Of a stretch of 64,000 nt of DNA, positions 35,831-44,117 are shown piece by piece. Origin of the DNA: Streptomyces flavochromogenes (GTDB lineage Bacteria > Actinomycetota > Actinomycetes > Streptomycetales > Streptomycetaceae). How positions within the stretch are numbered: position 1 is the stretch's first letter; every line of letters begins with the position of its first letter. The notes below the pieces were generated by a model. That model was not told where the DNA came from and ran no database searches. It saw only the letters and a list, made by a program, of their open reading frames with translations. The translations under genes were made by a program, and so were the position numbers. The stretch lies in NCBI RefSeq assembly GCF_000717595.1, contig NZ_JNZO01000002.1, positions 248,001-312,000 on the forward strand, given 5' to 3'.

Positions 35831-35998
35831 GATCAGCACGACACCCTCGGGGCCGGGCCGGAGAGGCACCACTTCGACTACCGCAATCCGGTCGACCAGA
35901 GCCTCGACATCCTGTGCGCGATCCTGGCCGTCGCGGTCGTCCGCAGGGTGACCGCCGGGCAGCCGGCCGGCCCCCTGCCGCACTTCAACATGACCTGA
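35831..35998 (+). pseudogene. Possible short gene remnant, unidentified
   Basis: Between the acetylesterase stop and the GH2 remnant one frame, open but without a start codon, reads like real protein: DQHDTLG, then RHHFDYRNPVDQSLDILCAI, then a valine-rich stretch, ending PLPHFNMT before TGA. Other frames look like non-coding shadows. It has no recognisable family. It may be the tail of a deleted gene in this visibly rearranged stretch. Low confidence. Confidence 0.3.
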
Positions 35999-36031
35999 GC
36001 CCCGGCCCCCCGGCGGGGACCGGGGACACGG

Positions 36032-36700
36032 TCAGTCGAGCGGGGTGAAAGCCAGGAGGAAGGCGACCGGGGCCGCGTAGAGCCGGTACTCCGGCAGCAC
36101 CCCCGGTCCGCAGGACTGGGACCCGATGCCGTGCTGGGCGCGGTCCAGGTGCAGCCACAGCGTGTCGCCCGGCACCGGCTCACCGCGGTGGGCCGCCGCG
36201 TCCAGCGCCCCGGAAGAGCACCCGGCGCCCGTTTGCCCGGCACGCGCCCACTCCGTGTCCTCCGCAGGACGGAGCACCGCGCCGCCGGACGCCGTCCGGT
36301 CGGCGGGCAGGTCGAAGCGGCGCAGACGGTCACCGGTGGGATTCTCGGTGGGGACGCGGGGCGCGTCTACGGGGAAGGGGTAGCGGACGTTGGTGTGGAC
36401 GGGGCCGCCGTACTCGCCGCCGGAGGAGTCGCCGGAGGAGCCTCCGTGCCGGCCCTCCACCGCCCCGCCGTTCGCCTTTCCCTGGAGCACCCAGTGTCCC
36501 GGCACGGCCACCGTCCCCCGGTCGCCCGCGTCGAAGTCCGGCGCGGCGAACGACTCGTCCTCCGCGTCGGCGGTGGGCGAGAGCCGGGACGCCCAGTCCC
36601 CGTTCAGGGAGAGGACGGGGGCGTCGGAGCGGGCGTACCGGGCACGCGGCGGGAGCGTGCCGCGACCCGGCGAGACGTCGTGCCAGGGCAGGGCGGACAT
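36032..36700 (-). pseudogene. Internally deleted GH2 beta-galactosidase remnant
   Basis: Reads as a 222-residue protein from the ATG at 36700. Residues 1-150 match the start of large GH2 beta-galactosidases (LSLNGDWASRLSPTADAEDE, VAVPGHWVLQG, NVRYPFPVDAPRVPTENPTG, LRRFDLPAD). The final 60 match the extreme C-terminus of the same enzymes (LHLDRAQHGIGSQSCGPGVLPEYRL, then AAPVAFLLAF). About 750-800 residues that would hold the immunoglobulin-like domain and the catalytic barrel with both glutamates are gone. The junction lies near 36270 (after AVLR), and the frame is kept. It cannot be an active glycosidase. It is divergent from a LacI regulator that may once have controlled it. Confidence 0.85.
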
Positions 36701-37004
36701 GGTCCTCCTGTCGGGGAGGGCGGGGGAGAGCGCGCGGGAGACTGCGGGGTGAGTGCGGGAGAAGGCACGGGAGAAGAAGAGGGGGAGACGGAGAACGAGG
36801 AGATCAGCGGCGCAGAAAGCGCCTTCCGTCCGGAGTCCATCCCATCGCGCGCGACGCCCCCGCACAACCCCGCCCGGCCGCCCGGCGCTTGGACTCTTCA
36901 CGGCCCGCCTGGACAGCTCGACGAGCGGCCGCTTAGGGTCGGGGTCCGAATCATCGACGGGCGCCGTTCGCCCGGAACACCGGGAACAGCCGAGGAGCGC
37001 GCAC
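36701..37004. other. Region between the GH2 remnant and the LacI gene
   Basis: A 304-base divergent region, purine-rich at its left end. It contains a weak palindrome-like GAAAGCGCCTTC at 36815-36826 that loosely resembles the GAAGCGCTTC operators. No gene or RNA was recognised. Confidence 0.4.
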
Positions 37005-38120
37005 GTGGTCACCCTCGCCGATGTCGCCCGCCACGCCGGGGTGTCGGCCAGCACCGTCAGCTACGTGCTCAGCGGCAAACGCTCCATATCCGCCCCCACC
37101 CGCGAGCGGATCCAGCACAGCATCGACACCCTCGGCTACCGGCCGCACGCCGGCGCCCGCGCGCTCGCCAGCAGCCGTACGGACGTCCTCGCCCTGATGA
37201 TGCCGCTGCGCACCGGTCTCTACGTGCCGGTCATGATGGAGATCGCGATGTCCGTCACCACCACGGCCCGCTCCCACGGCTACGACGTCCTGCTGCTCAC
37301 CGGCGAGGAAGGCCCCGAGGCCGTCCGCCGCGTCGAGGGCAGTGCCATCGCCGACGCCATGATCGTCATGGACGTCGGACTCGACGACCCCCGGCTGCCC
37401 TGCCTGCAGGAGGCCGAGCGGCCCGCCGTCCTCATCGGCCTCCCCACCGAAACGGCGGAAGCCGCCGACACCGCCGGACTCGACTGCGTCGACCTCGACT
37501 TCGAGTCCGCCGGAGCGCGCTGCGTCGAGCACCTCGCCGGACTCGGCCACACGGGCGTCGCCGTCCTCGGCGAACCGCCCGCCGTCTACGAGCGGGGGAC
37601 GGGCTTCGCCGCCCGCACGCTCACCGGTCTGCGCGCCGCCGCCGCGACCCATGGCGTCGGCCTGCTCCACCGGCCCGTCGACGGCACCTACGCGGCCGTC
37701 GCCGCAGCCGTCACCCGGGTCTTCGAGGAACGCCCCGGCACCACGGCCCTCGTCGTCCAGAACGAGGCCGCCGTCGAGCCGCTGCTCGCGCTCCTGCGCC
37801 ACCAGGGCCGCGCCGTGCCCGAGGACGTCTCCGTGGTCGCCATCTGCCCCGACCAGGTCGCCGTCCACGCCTCCGTACCGCTCACCGCCGTCGCCGTGCC
37901 CGCCCGGGAGATGGGCCGCCGCGCCGTCGAACGGCTCGTCGGGCGCCTCGCCGGGGAGGCGCCGCGGGGTACGGAGCTCATCCCGCCGCTGCTGACCGCG
38001 CGCGCGAGCACGGGCACCGCTCCGTCCGGCCCCGCCTCCACCGCCGGGTCCGCCCTGCCCGGCCCCCGTGTGTCCGTCTCCGCTCCCACCGAGGACCGTC
38101 GTGGTCGCGGCGGACACTGA
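37005..38120 (+). CDS. LacI-family transcriptional regulator
   Basis: A 371-residue regulator from a GTG at 37005 with GAGGAG 7 bases upstream. The helix-turn-helix is at the extreme N-terminus (VTLADVARHAGVSASTVSYV), the hinge is RPHAGARALASSRTDVLALM, and a sugar-binding effector domain follows. The last 35 residues (STGTAPSGPASTAGSALPGP and onward) are low-complexity and extend beyond the usual end. Classical members turn off sugar genes until their ligand binds. Its divergent partner is a dead GH2 beta-galactosidase, so it may be orphaned or may act elsewhere, for example on the GAAGCGCTTC sites in this window. Its 3' end overlaps the start of the ECF sigma gene. Confidence 0.9.
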   Translation: MVTLADVARHAGVSASTVSYVLSGKRSISAPTRERIQHSIDTLGYRPHAGARALASSRTDVLALMMPLRTGLYVPVMMEIAMSVTTTARSHGYDVLLLTGEEGPEAVRRVEGSAIADAMIVMDVGLDDPRLPCLQEAERPAVLIGLPTETAEAADTAGLDCVDLDFESAGARCVEHLAGLGHTGVAVLGEPPAVYERGTGFAARTLTGLRAAAATHGVGLLHRPVDGTYAAVAAAVTRVFEERPGTTALVVQNEAAVEPLLALLRHQGRAVPEDVSVVAICPDQVAVHASVPLTAVAVPAREMGRRAVERLVGRLAGEAPRGTELIPPLLTARASTGTAPSGPASTAGSALPGPRVSVSAPTEDRRGRGGH

Positions 38121-38640
38121 GCCCGCGGACAGCGCGGCGGAGTTCCGGGCGTTCTTCGAGCGCCACTACGCCGAACTCGCCCGACTCGCGCATCTGTTGA
38201 CGGGCGAGAACGACGCCGCCGACGACCTCGCCGCCGACGCCATGCTCGCGCTCTGGCACCGCTGGGACCGGGTGCGCGCCGCCGACCATCCCGCCGCCTA
38301 TGCCCGCGGTGTGGTCGCCAACCTCGTCCGCACCCGGATCCGCGGCACCGTCCGCGAGCGGCGTCGTATCGCCGCCTTCTGGGACCGGCGCCCCGACCAC
38401 ACCGAGGACCCGGACGTGCCCGCCGTCGTCGACGTGCGGACGGCGCTGCGCGCCCTGCCGTTCCGCAAGCGCGCCTGCGTCGTGCTCCGGCACGCCTTCG
38501 ACCTCTCCGAACGCGACACCGCCCTCGCGCTCGGCGTCACCGTCGGCACGGTCAAGAGCCAGACCGCCAAGGGCATGGCCGAGCTCCAGCGGCTGCTCGG
38601 CCCCCAGGCCGCCACCGAACTCGCCGCGGGGAGGCGCTGA
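38101..38640 (+). CDS. SigE-family ECF sigma factor
   Basis: A 179-residue ECF sigma factor. The GTG at 38101 with CGAGGA upstream is chosen; it overlaps the LacI 3' end by 20 bases. Region 2 is EFRAFFERHYAELARLAHLL through DLAADAMLALWHRW and region 4 is RKRACVVLRHAFDLSERDTA with VTVGTVKSQTAKGMAELQ. Actinobacterial SigE-50-type members have this length and are encoded with a small membrane protein, as here. The one-base TGATG coupling to the next gene points to co-translation. The stimulus is unknown. Confidence 0.9.
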   Translation: MVAADTEPADSAAEFRAFFERHYAELARLAHLLTGENDAADDLAADAMLALWHRWDRVRAADHPAAYARGVVANLVRTRIRGTVRERRRIAAFWDRRPDHTEDPDVPAVVDVRTALRALPFRKRACVVLRHAFDLSERDTALALGVTVGTVKSQTAKGMAELQRLLGPQAATELAAGRR

Positions 38641-39311
38641 TGGACGAGACACAGCTCCGCCGCGAGCTGCGGGAGGCGGCGCGCGCGCACCGGCCGGACC
38701 ACGCCCGCATGCTCGCCCGGGTGGAACGCGGCATGGCCGCACCCGCGCCGGCGGCCCGGTCGCCCCGGCCCGCGACCCGCTGGACCGGGCGCCGCTGGAC
38801 GGCCGTCGTGGCCGTCGCCGCCGCCGTCGCGGCGGTCGTCGGCCTCGGAGGTCTCGCGGCGACCACGCTGAACGAAGGGCCCGCCGCGCCCGCCACCACG
38901 CTCCCCGCGCCCGGCCCCAGCGCACGGGCGACCGCCACGATCGACCCCGGCAGCAACCGCTGGTGGGCGCAGAGCGATCTCGCCCTGACGACGGACACGC
39001 CAGTCACCGCCCTCACCGTGGAACTGCGGATCGTCCGCACGCCCGGAGTCGTGACCACGGGCCACTGGCGCACGCGCCCCGCCGAGGACTTCACCGAGAC
39101 GGTGACCGAGGAGGGCCGGGAGCTGGTCTACCGCTGGACGCTCAAGGCGGACCGGACGGTCCCGCCGGGTCCCCATGTCTTCGCCGGCCAGTACAACCAC
39201 GCCGAAGGGGTACGGGACGCCTCGGCCGACACGTACACCGTCGTCCTGACGGGCCCGGACGGCGGCCGCTCCACCCTGCGCGGAGACTTCGGGACGACCG
39301 GGCCGGAGTGA
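38640..39311 (+). CDS. Membrane-anchored putative anti-sigma factor
   Basis: A 223-residue protein with a cytoplasmic N-terminus of about 50 residues (LRRELREAARAHRPDHARML), one helix at about 55-76 (AVVAVAAAVAAVVGLGGLAA) and an extracytoplasmic domain with paired tryptophans (NRWWAQSDLALTTDTPVTAL, YRWTLKADRTVPPGPHVFAG). The layout is that of anti-sigma or sigma-associated sensor proteins. Its start overlaps the sigma stop by one base. No zinc-binding motif is present. Function is inferred from gene order. Confidence 0.75.
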   Translation: MDETQLRRELREAARAHRPDHARMLARVERGMAAPAPAARSPRPATRWTGRRWTAVVAVAAAVAAVVGLGGLAATTLNEGPAAPATTLPAPGPSARATATIDPGSNRWWAQSDLALTTDTPVTALTVELRIVRTPGVVTTGHWRTRPAEDFTETVTEEGRELVYRWTLKADRTVPPGPHVFAGQYNHAEGVRDASADTYTVVLTGPDGGRSTLRGDFGTTGPE

Positions 39312-39379
39312 CGGCCGGCCCGAAGCGACGACGCGGCGGAGTGGCGGACGGTCCGGACGGCGGCCCCGGGCGGCCGGGA

Positions 39380-39859
39380 TCAGGCACCCGTCGTGGAGCC
39401 GGGGCGGACGATCATCAGGACGACGACGACCGCCCAGAGGACGTTGAACATCCCGGTGACCATGGACAGCCGGGACGCCGTCGGCCGCGCCGCCTCCTTC
39501 GTGGCCGCGCCCTCGGCGAGGGCGAGCAGGCGCCGCTGGCCCGGCAGGACGGCCAGTCCGAGCAGGGCCGCGGCGGCGACGGTCATTACGAGCGAGACGA
39601 TCAGCCATGCGTCGGTCAGCACACCGAGCTGGGCTCCGGTGGCGATGCCGAACACCGGCACGACGACCCCGGCGACGGCGTAACCGGTGCAGACCCGGTG
39701 GAGGAGCACGGCCGTTGCCGTTCCCTCGCGCCGTCCTTCCCGCTCGCCGCCGTCACAGGCCCGTAGCGCGCAACGCGGGAACATCGAGGCGGCCACGGTG
39801 ATCGATCCGACCGTGACGATCGCCACCAGGACGTGGACGGACAGCAGGAATTCGGTCAC
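39380..39859 (-). CDS. DUF2269-like integral membrane protein
   Basis: A 159-residue protein from a GTG at 39859 with CGGAGG eight bases upstream. Four helices are predicted: LLSVHVLVAIVTVGSITVAA, TGYAVAGVVVPVFGIATGA, AWLIVSLVMTVAAAALLGLA and MFNVLWAVVVVLMIV. The first helix with conserved His and the FPR turn fit DUF2269. Role unknown. It is divergent from a padR gene, with PadR-type palindromes in the 96 bases between the starts, so it is a likely PadR target. Confidence 0.7.
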   Translation of the reverse strand: MTEFLLSVHVLVAIVTVGSITVAASMFPRCALRACDGGEREGRREGTATAVLLHRVCTGYAVAGVVVPVFGIATGAQLGVLTDAWLIVSLVMTVAAAALLGLAVLPGQRRLLALAEGAATKEAARPTASRLSMVTGMFNVLWAVVVVLMIVRPGSTTGA

Positions 39860-39882
39860 GGCGCATGCCTCCGGAGAGCTCC

Positions 39883-39918
39883 ATGTATTGGCAGCCAATA
39901 TATTGGCCACCCATACAT
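39883..39918. promoter_or_regulatory. PadR-type operator ATGTAT-N24-ATACAT
   Basis: ATGTAT (39883-39888) and ATACAT (39913-39918) flank a TTGGCAGCCAATATATTGG core that is itself nearly symmetrical. Sites of the ATGTAT...ATACAT type are classic PadR operators. It lies in the divergent gap and is markedly AT-rich against the local background. Confidence 0.7.
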
Positions 39919-39923
39919 ACACT

Positions 39924-39953
39924 GCCTACCCCTCTCTTGTGTAGGCTGCCTAC
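39924..39953. promoter_or_regulatory. Second palindrome before padR (GTAGGC-T-GCCTAC)
   Basis: GTAGGCTGCCTAC (39941-39953) is a perfect 6-1-6 palindrome ending 2 bases before the padR ATG, and a further GCCTAC lies at 39924-39929. Overlap with the ribosome-binding region suggests autoregulation. Confidence 0.6.
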
Positions 39954-39955
39954 TC

Positions 39956-40297
39956 ATGAAGGCGGATGCGGTGCGAGGGCACCTGGACGGACTGCTGCTC
40001 GCGGTGCTCGAACCGGGCCCGCTGCACGGGTACGCGATCATCGCCGCGGTGCAGCAGCGCAGTGGAGGCGTGCTCGAACTGCGCACGGGCACCATCTATC
40101 CGGCCCTGAACCGGCTGGAGCGCACCGGTCTGCTGAGCAGCAGCTGGCAGTCCGCAGGGGAACGGCGCCGCCGGTGCTACGAGCTGACCGACGAGGGCCG
40201 GCGCACGCTCGCCGGCGAGCGCACCGCATGGAACGAGTTCACCGCGGCGATCGGTTCGGTGCTCAATCCCACCCCGCCGCACGGGCTCGCCACATGA
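39956..40297 (+). CDS. PadR-family transcriptional regulator
   Basis: A 113-residue winged-helix protein. LLLAVLEPGPLHGYAIIAAV is the PadR N-terminal signature, ELRTGTIYPALNRLERTGLL the recognition and wing region, and RRRCYELTDEGRRTL the wing. It is the short PadR-s2 type with a minimal C-terminal helix. Its start abuts a perfect palindrome. It is coupled by ATGA overlap to a membrane-protein gene, a common arrangement in which PadR represses the downstream permease-like gene. The ligand is unknown. Confidence 0.92.
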   Translation: MKADAVRGHLDGLLLAVLEPGPLHGYAIIAAVQQRSGGVLELRTGTIYPALNRLERTGLLSSSWQSAGERRRRCYELTDEGRRTLAGERTAWNEFTAAIGSVLNPTPPHGLAT

Positions 40298-41064
40298 CCG
40301 CCGCAGCTGTGGGCGCCGACAGCGACTCCGGCCCCGCCGAAACCGACCCCACCGACCCCACCGACCCCGCGGGACCCGGCGACACGGATCCCGCCGGCGA
40401 CCCCCTCGCCGCGTACGTCGCCGACCTCACCGCCGCCCTGCACGGGCCGGCCCGGGCCAAGGACCGGATGATCGAGGAGATCCGCGGCGGTCTCGAGGAC
40501 ACGGCGGACGCGCACATCGAGCGGGGCGTCCCGCGCTACGAGGCGATCGGTGCGGCGGTCCGGGAGTTCGGGACCGTCGCCGAGCTCGTCCCGAGCTGCC
40601 AGGAAGAGCTGACGGTCGCTCAGGCGCGGTACACCGCCCGGGTCGTGGCGCTCACCGCACCCTTCCTGATCGCCTGCCGGTACCTCACCGGCGTGACCGC
40701 CCAGGAGCCCGCGGGATCGGTTCTCTCCACCGCACGCCTCCTGGCCGCGCATCTGTCCGGAGTCGCGATCGCCGCCACGCTGCTCGCCGCCGCGGCCCTG
40801 GCCGCCACCGGAACCCTGTCCCGCCGACCGTCCCCACCGGCCCGGCTGCCGGTCGTGGTCGCCTGGACCGGCACGACCGCCGGAGCCTCCATGGCGGTGA
40901 CGACGCTCGCGCTCGCCACCGCCGCCGCGCTCGCGACGAACTGGCCGCTGCTCGCCTGCGCCGGCGCGCTCGCGGCCGCCTCCCACGCCGTCGTGGCGAC
41001 CTCGGCCCGCGCCTGCCGCCGCTGCGCGCGGCTGCCGGTCCTCGGGGCACCGGAACCCGGCTGA
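40294..41064 (+). CDS. Permease-prefix-domain membrane protein
   Basis: A 256-residue protein. After a DPTDPTDP-rich N-terminus, residues 38-110 (LAAYVADLTAALHGPARAKDRMIEEIRGGL and EAIGAAVREFGTVAELVPSCQ, each in its own helix) match the permease prefix domain 1 found with PadR regulators. Three or four helices follow (LLAAHLSGVAIAATLLAAAALAA; ASMAVTTLALATAAALATNW). It is translationally coupled to padR. Such pairs are common in actinomycetes and are thought to respond to membrane-active compounds, but function is not established. Confidence 0.8.
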   Translation: MTAAAVGADSDSGPAETDPTDPTDPAGPGDTDPAGDPLAAYVADLTAALHGPARAKDRMIEEIRGGLEDTADAHIERGVPRYEAIGAAVREFGTVAELVPSCQEELTVAQARYTARVVALTAPFLIACRYLTGVTAQEPAGSVLSTARLLAAHLSGVAIAATLLAAAALAATGTLSRRPSPPARLPVVVAWTGTTAGASMAVTTLALATAAALATNWPLLACAGALAAASHAVVATSARACRRCARLPVLGAPEPG

Positions 41065-41156
41065 GACGGCCGCCGCGCGAGGCACCCGGGGGTACCTCCC
41101 CGGGTCGTACTGCGTGGGGCGTTTGAGAAGGCCGCCCGCTCCGTCACGATGAGGGG

Positions 41157-41579
41157 ATGAGCCACGGATTCGCCACACGCATCCTTGACGTCACCACCGG
41201 AGGGTCGGAGACGGTGTACGACCTGACCGGGGAGTGCGTCGCCTTCCTGGCCGAGGTGGCCCAGGGGCGGGGAGGCCTCCTCAACGTCTTCACGCCCCAC
41301 GCGACGACGGGCGTGGCGCTGATCGAGACGGGCGCGGGCAGCGACCACGACCTGTTGACGGCCCTGCACCACCTGCTCCCCGCCGACGAACGCTGGCAGC
41401 ACCGCCACGGAAGCCGGGGTCACGGCCGTGACCACGTCCTGCCGGCCATCGTCGCCCCGCACGCGACGCTGCCCGTGATCGACGGCGAACTGGTGCTCGG
41501 CACCTGGCAGTCGGTGTGCCTGGTGGACACGAACAAGGACAACCCCGACCGCCAGGTCCGCCTCTCGTTCCTCGGGTAG
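41157..41579 (+). CDS. YjbQ/UPF0047 family protein
   Basis: A 140-residue protein with the family motifs TPHATTGVALIE, LHHLLPADERWQHRHGSRGH and LGTWQSVCLVDTN. UPF0047 proteins form trimers with a His-rich metal-like site; E. coli YjbQ has weak thiamine phosphate synthase activity, so databases call them secondary thiamine-phosphate synthases. The true role is uncertain. GAGGGG lies directly before the ATG. It is monocistronic and convergent with the pectin operon. Confidence 0.9.
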   Translation: MSHGFATRILDVTTGGSETVYDLTGECVAFLAEVAQGRGGLLNVFTPHATTGVALIETGAGSDHDLLTALHHLLPADERWQHRHGSRGHGRDHVLPAIVAPHATLPVIDGELVLGTWQSVCLVDTNKDNPDRQVRLSFLG

Positions 41580-41586
41580 CGCACCC

Positions 41587-41616
41587 GGAGGCGTCGTTCC
41601 CCTCGGCCTCGCCTCC
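41587..41616. terminator. Possible hairpin terminator between convergent genes
   Basis: GGAGGCG (41587-41593) pairs with CGCCTCC (41610-41616) in the 70-base gap between yjbQ and the pectin methylesterase stop. The stem is short with a 16-base loop, so this is a weak call. Confidence 0.4.
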
Positions 41617-41649
41617 GCCCTCAGGGATCCCTTCCTCCTTCCCGCGGGT

Positions 41650-42792
41650 TCAGCGCCACCGGGGTGGGCACGGGACCCAGTCGCCCAGGTAGGTGGCTCG
41701 GGTCGCCGATTCGGCCTCGGCCGGGGTGAGTTGGGGACGGTTCTCCGGAACGGCGATCCGGGCGCCCGGGCCGGAGTTGCGGTACTCGGCGAAGCGCTGC
41801 TCCTGCCACGGGTAGCCGTCCCGCATGGTCGCGTACGGGGCGACCGCGTCGGTCCCCGGGTCGAGCACGCTCTCCCGGACCACGAGCGACGGCCAGGCGG
41901 TGAGGTCCGAGCCGGGAACCCAGGGCCGCGCCAGTTTGTAGTGGCCGTCCGGGGCCTCGCTGGTGATCCGGCAGTGGGCGGCGAGGAATCCGTGCGGGTT
42001 CTCCCGTGCCGTGGACGGGGCGAAGACGAAGCCGTGCGGAGCCGCCGACAGATCGGGGCGGAACAGCGTACGGAACCGGCAGTGCTCGAAGACGGCGGTG
42101 GCCCGGCCGAAGACGAAGTCGACGTCACCCTCCACGTAGCAGTGCGCGAAGTACTGGCGGGCGAAGGCCGTCAGGGCCGTGGAGTCGGCGTACAGGGTGT
42201 CCTGGTGGCCGAGGAAGCGGCAGTGGAAGAAGGCCGACCGGTCGCCCTGCACCTTGAGGGCGACGGCCTGCGTGCCGGGGTTCCCCGGCAGGTCGCTGCG
42301 GAGGAAGTCGTTGGCGAAGGTGATGCCGTGGGCGGTGAATCCGGCCGCCTGGACGGTGGTGGTCGCCGACCCGGTGGTGCCGTGGGTGCCGCCCTCGGGG
42401 CGGGGCGTTCCGGCGGCGTTGGCGTACACGACGACGACGTCCCCGGGGTCGCCGCTCGCGCCGATCCAGGTCATGTCCGTACGTGCGGAACTCACGGCGA
42501 CCGTCTCCCGGTACGTGCCGGGGGCGAGCACCAGGGTCCAGCCGGTGCCGCTCGCGGCGGTCACCGCGGCCTGGACGGTGGTGTGGTCGCCGAGGCCGCC
42601 CGGGTGGACGTACAGCGTCCGACCGGTGAGCCGGCGGGCGGGCGAGCCGAACCGGCCGAAGGGGCGGGCGCGCGGCGGAGCGGCGGCCGAGGCGGGAGCG
42701 GCGGGCAGGGCGAGCGCGGCGAGTGCCGCTCCCGCCGCGCCCAGGAGCAGCGAACGGCGCCCCGGGGCCGCTTCGGTGGGGTGTGAGGGCAT
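41650..42792 (-). CDS. Tat-exported CE8 pectin methylesterase
   Basis: A 380-residue enzyme from the ATG at 42792. A Tat signal APGRRSLLLGAAGAAL with cleavage near ASAAAPP is followed by the right-handed beta-helix of pectinesterases. Family motifs are GTYRETVAVSS, FLGHQDTLYAD (catalytic Asp), YVEGDVDFVFGRA (nucleophilic Asp) and YKLARPWVPGS (Arg). It demethylates homogalacturonan so that pectate lyase can act. It is the last gene of the minus-strand pectin operon, 29 bases after the pectate lyase gene. All key residues are present. Confidence 0.93.
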   Translation of the reverse strand: MPSHPTEAAPGRRSLLLGAAGAALAALALPAAPASAAAPPRARPFGRFGSPARRLTGRTLYVHPGGLGDHTTVQAAVTAASGTGWTLVLAPGTYRETVAVSSARTDMTWIGASGDPGDVVVVYANAAGTPRPEGGTHGTTGSATTTVQAAGFTAHGITFANDFLRSDLPGNPGTQAVALKVQGDRSAFFHCRFLGHQDTLYADSTALTAFARQYFAHCYVEGDVDFVFGRATAVFEHCRFRTLFRPDLSAAPHGFVFAPSTARENPHGFLAAHCRITSEAPDGHYKLARPWVPGSDLTAWPSLVVRESVLDPGTDAVAPYATMRDGYPWQEQRFAEYRNSGPGARIAVPENRPQLTPAEAESATRATYLGDWVPCPPRWR

Positions 42793-42821
42793 GCGGGCTC
42801 CTCCTGGAGGCGGGTGAGGGC

Positions 42822-44117
42822 TCAGCAGGAGCGGCCGGCGCCCGCGCGGTGGCCGACGAGGGCGGGCACGGCCCGCGGGTGGTCGACCCGGGTGCGCAGG
42901 ACGGGGGTCCAGCCCGCGTCGGCCCGCAACAGCTCGTCGGGGAACTGGGCGTTGTGGACGGCGAGGAGGTCGACCGGCCTGCCGTTCACGTAATTGCCCA
43001 CGGTGGTGACGGGTGCGTCCTTCCACTTCTTGAGGATCTTGCCCGCCGGTACGTCCCCGGCGAGCGTGAACGCGTTCTTCTCCGCGAAGAGCTGGGACTC
43101 CTGCCCGATGCCGAGGCTGTAGGCGTATGCCGAACTCGGCACCACGAAGTGGTTGTTGTACGCGTCGACCTGACCGAACCGGACCCGCGGCGCCCGCTCG
43201 ATCACGTTCTTGAAGAGGTTGTGGTGCAGGGTGACCCGCAGCTTGCCCCGGTCGGTCGCGCCCGCGCTGTCGCTGTTGCCGATCATCAGGGTCTTGTCGT
43301 GGTCCGTGAAGGCGTTCCACGAGATCGTGACGAGGTCCGCGCCCCGCACGACGTCCAGCTCGCCGTCGTGCTGCTGGTAGACCTCGCCGTAGTACGAGGG
43401 AAGCGAACTGTCCGGGTGGGCACCGTCGGTGAAGGTGTTGTGCTCGATCCAGACATGGGTGGAGCCGTACACGACGAGGCTGTCGTACTCGGAGTTCCAC
43501 GCCCCGGTCGCGCCGTCGGTCGGATCCCACTGCGGGAAGCAGTCGAGCGGGCTCTCCATCGTCAGATTGCGGACCACGACGTTGTCGACGCCCTGCACCT
43601 GGAGGCTGCCGCCGGTGATTCCGGCGTGCTCGCCGACACCGACGATCGTGGTGTTCGCGGGCACCCTGACCTTGATGGCCTCGCCCTGGGCGGTCGCGGA
43701 CGCCGCCCGCAGGTCCTCCTGGGGACCGCTGACCACGTTCTCGTACCCCCAGACGGCGGGGTCGTAGTCGGCGAGGTAGCGGGCGAAGTCGTAGCCGGCG
43801 GCCTCGAAGGCGGCGCAGCCGGCGGCGGTGGCGTTCAGCGTGCCCACCACCTTGACGATCCGGGGCTCGGTGCCGGGCACGGCCAGCGCGTCCCGGAACT
43901 CCTCCCAGGTGGTGACGGTGAAGACCCGGGAGGCGACGGCGGCCGCGCCGCCGGTGGTGCCGGTCCCCTCGGACGCCCAGCCGTCACCGGCCGGCAGCGT
44001 GGCGCGGGCGGGGTCGGTGCCGGGGCGCGGGGCGGCGTGGGCACCGGCCGTGGGGGCGGTCACCGTCAGGGTGAGGGCGGTCGCGGCCACCACTCCCAGT
44101 CGCGTGCGTCGGTTCAC
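42822..44117 (-). CDS. Secreted PL1 pectate lyase
   Basis: A 431-residue enzyme from a GTG at 44117 overlapping the preceding stop (GTGA). A signal peptide of about 28 residues (LGVVAATALTLTVTAPTAGA) is followed by a parallel beta-helix lyase. Motifs include TTIVGVGEHAGITGGSL, EYDSLVVYGSTHVWIEHNTF (Ca-binding Asp strand), the ISWNAFTDHDKTLMIGNSDS turn and ERAPRVRFGQVDAYNNHF with the catalytic arginine. It cleaves polygalacturonate by beta-elimination. Position between an acetylesterase and a pectin methylesterase fits stepwise pectin attack. Confidence 0.93.
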   Translation of the reverse strand: MNRRTRLGVVAATALTLTVTAPTAGAHAAPRPGTDPARATLPAGDGWASEGTGTTGGAAAVASRVFTVTTWEEFRDALAVPGTEPRIVKVVGTLNATAAGCAAFEAAGYDFARYLADYDPAVWGYENVVSGPQEDLRAASATAQGEAIKVRVPANTTIVGVGEHAGITGGSLQVQGVDNVVVRNLTMESPLDCFPQWDPTDGATGAWNSEYDSLVVYGSTHVWIEHNTFTDGAHPDSSLPSYYGEVYQQHDGELDVVRGADLVTISWNAFTDHDKTLMIGNSDSAGATDRGKLRVTLHHNLFKNVIERAPRVRFGQVDAYNNHFVVPSSAYAYSLGIGQESQLFAEKNAFTLAGDVPAGKILKKWKDAPVTTVGNYVNGRPVDLLAVHNAQFPDELLRADAGWTPVLRTRVDHPRAVPALVGHRAGAGRSC

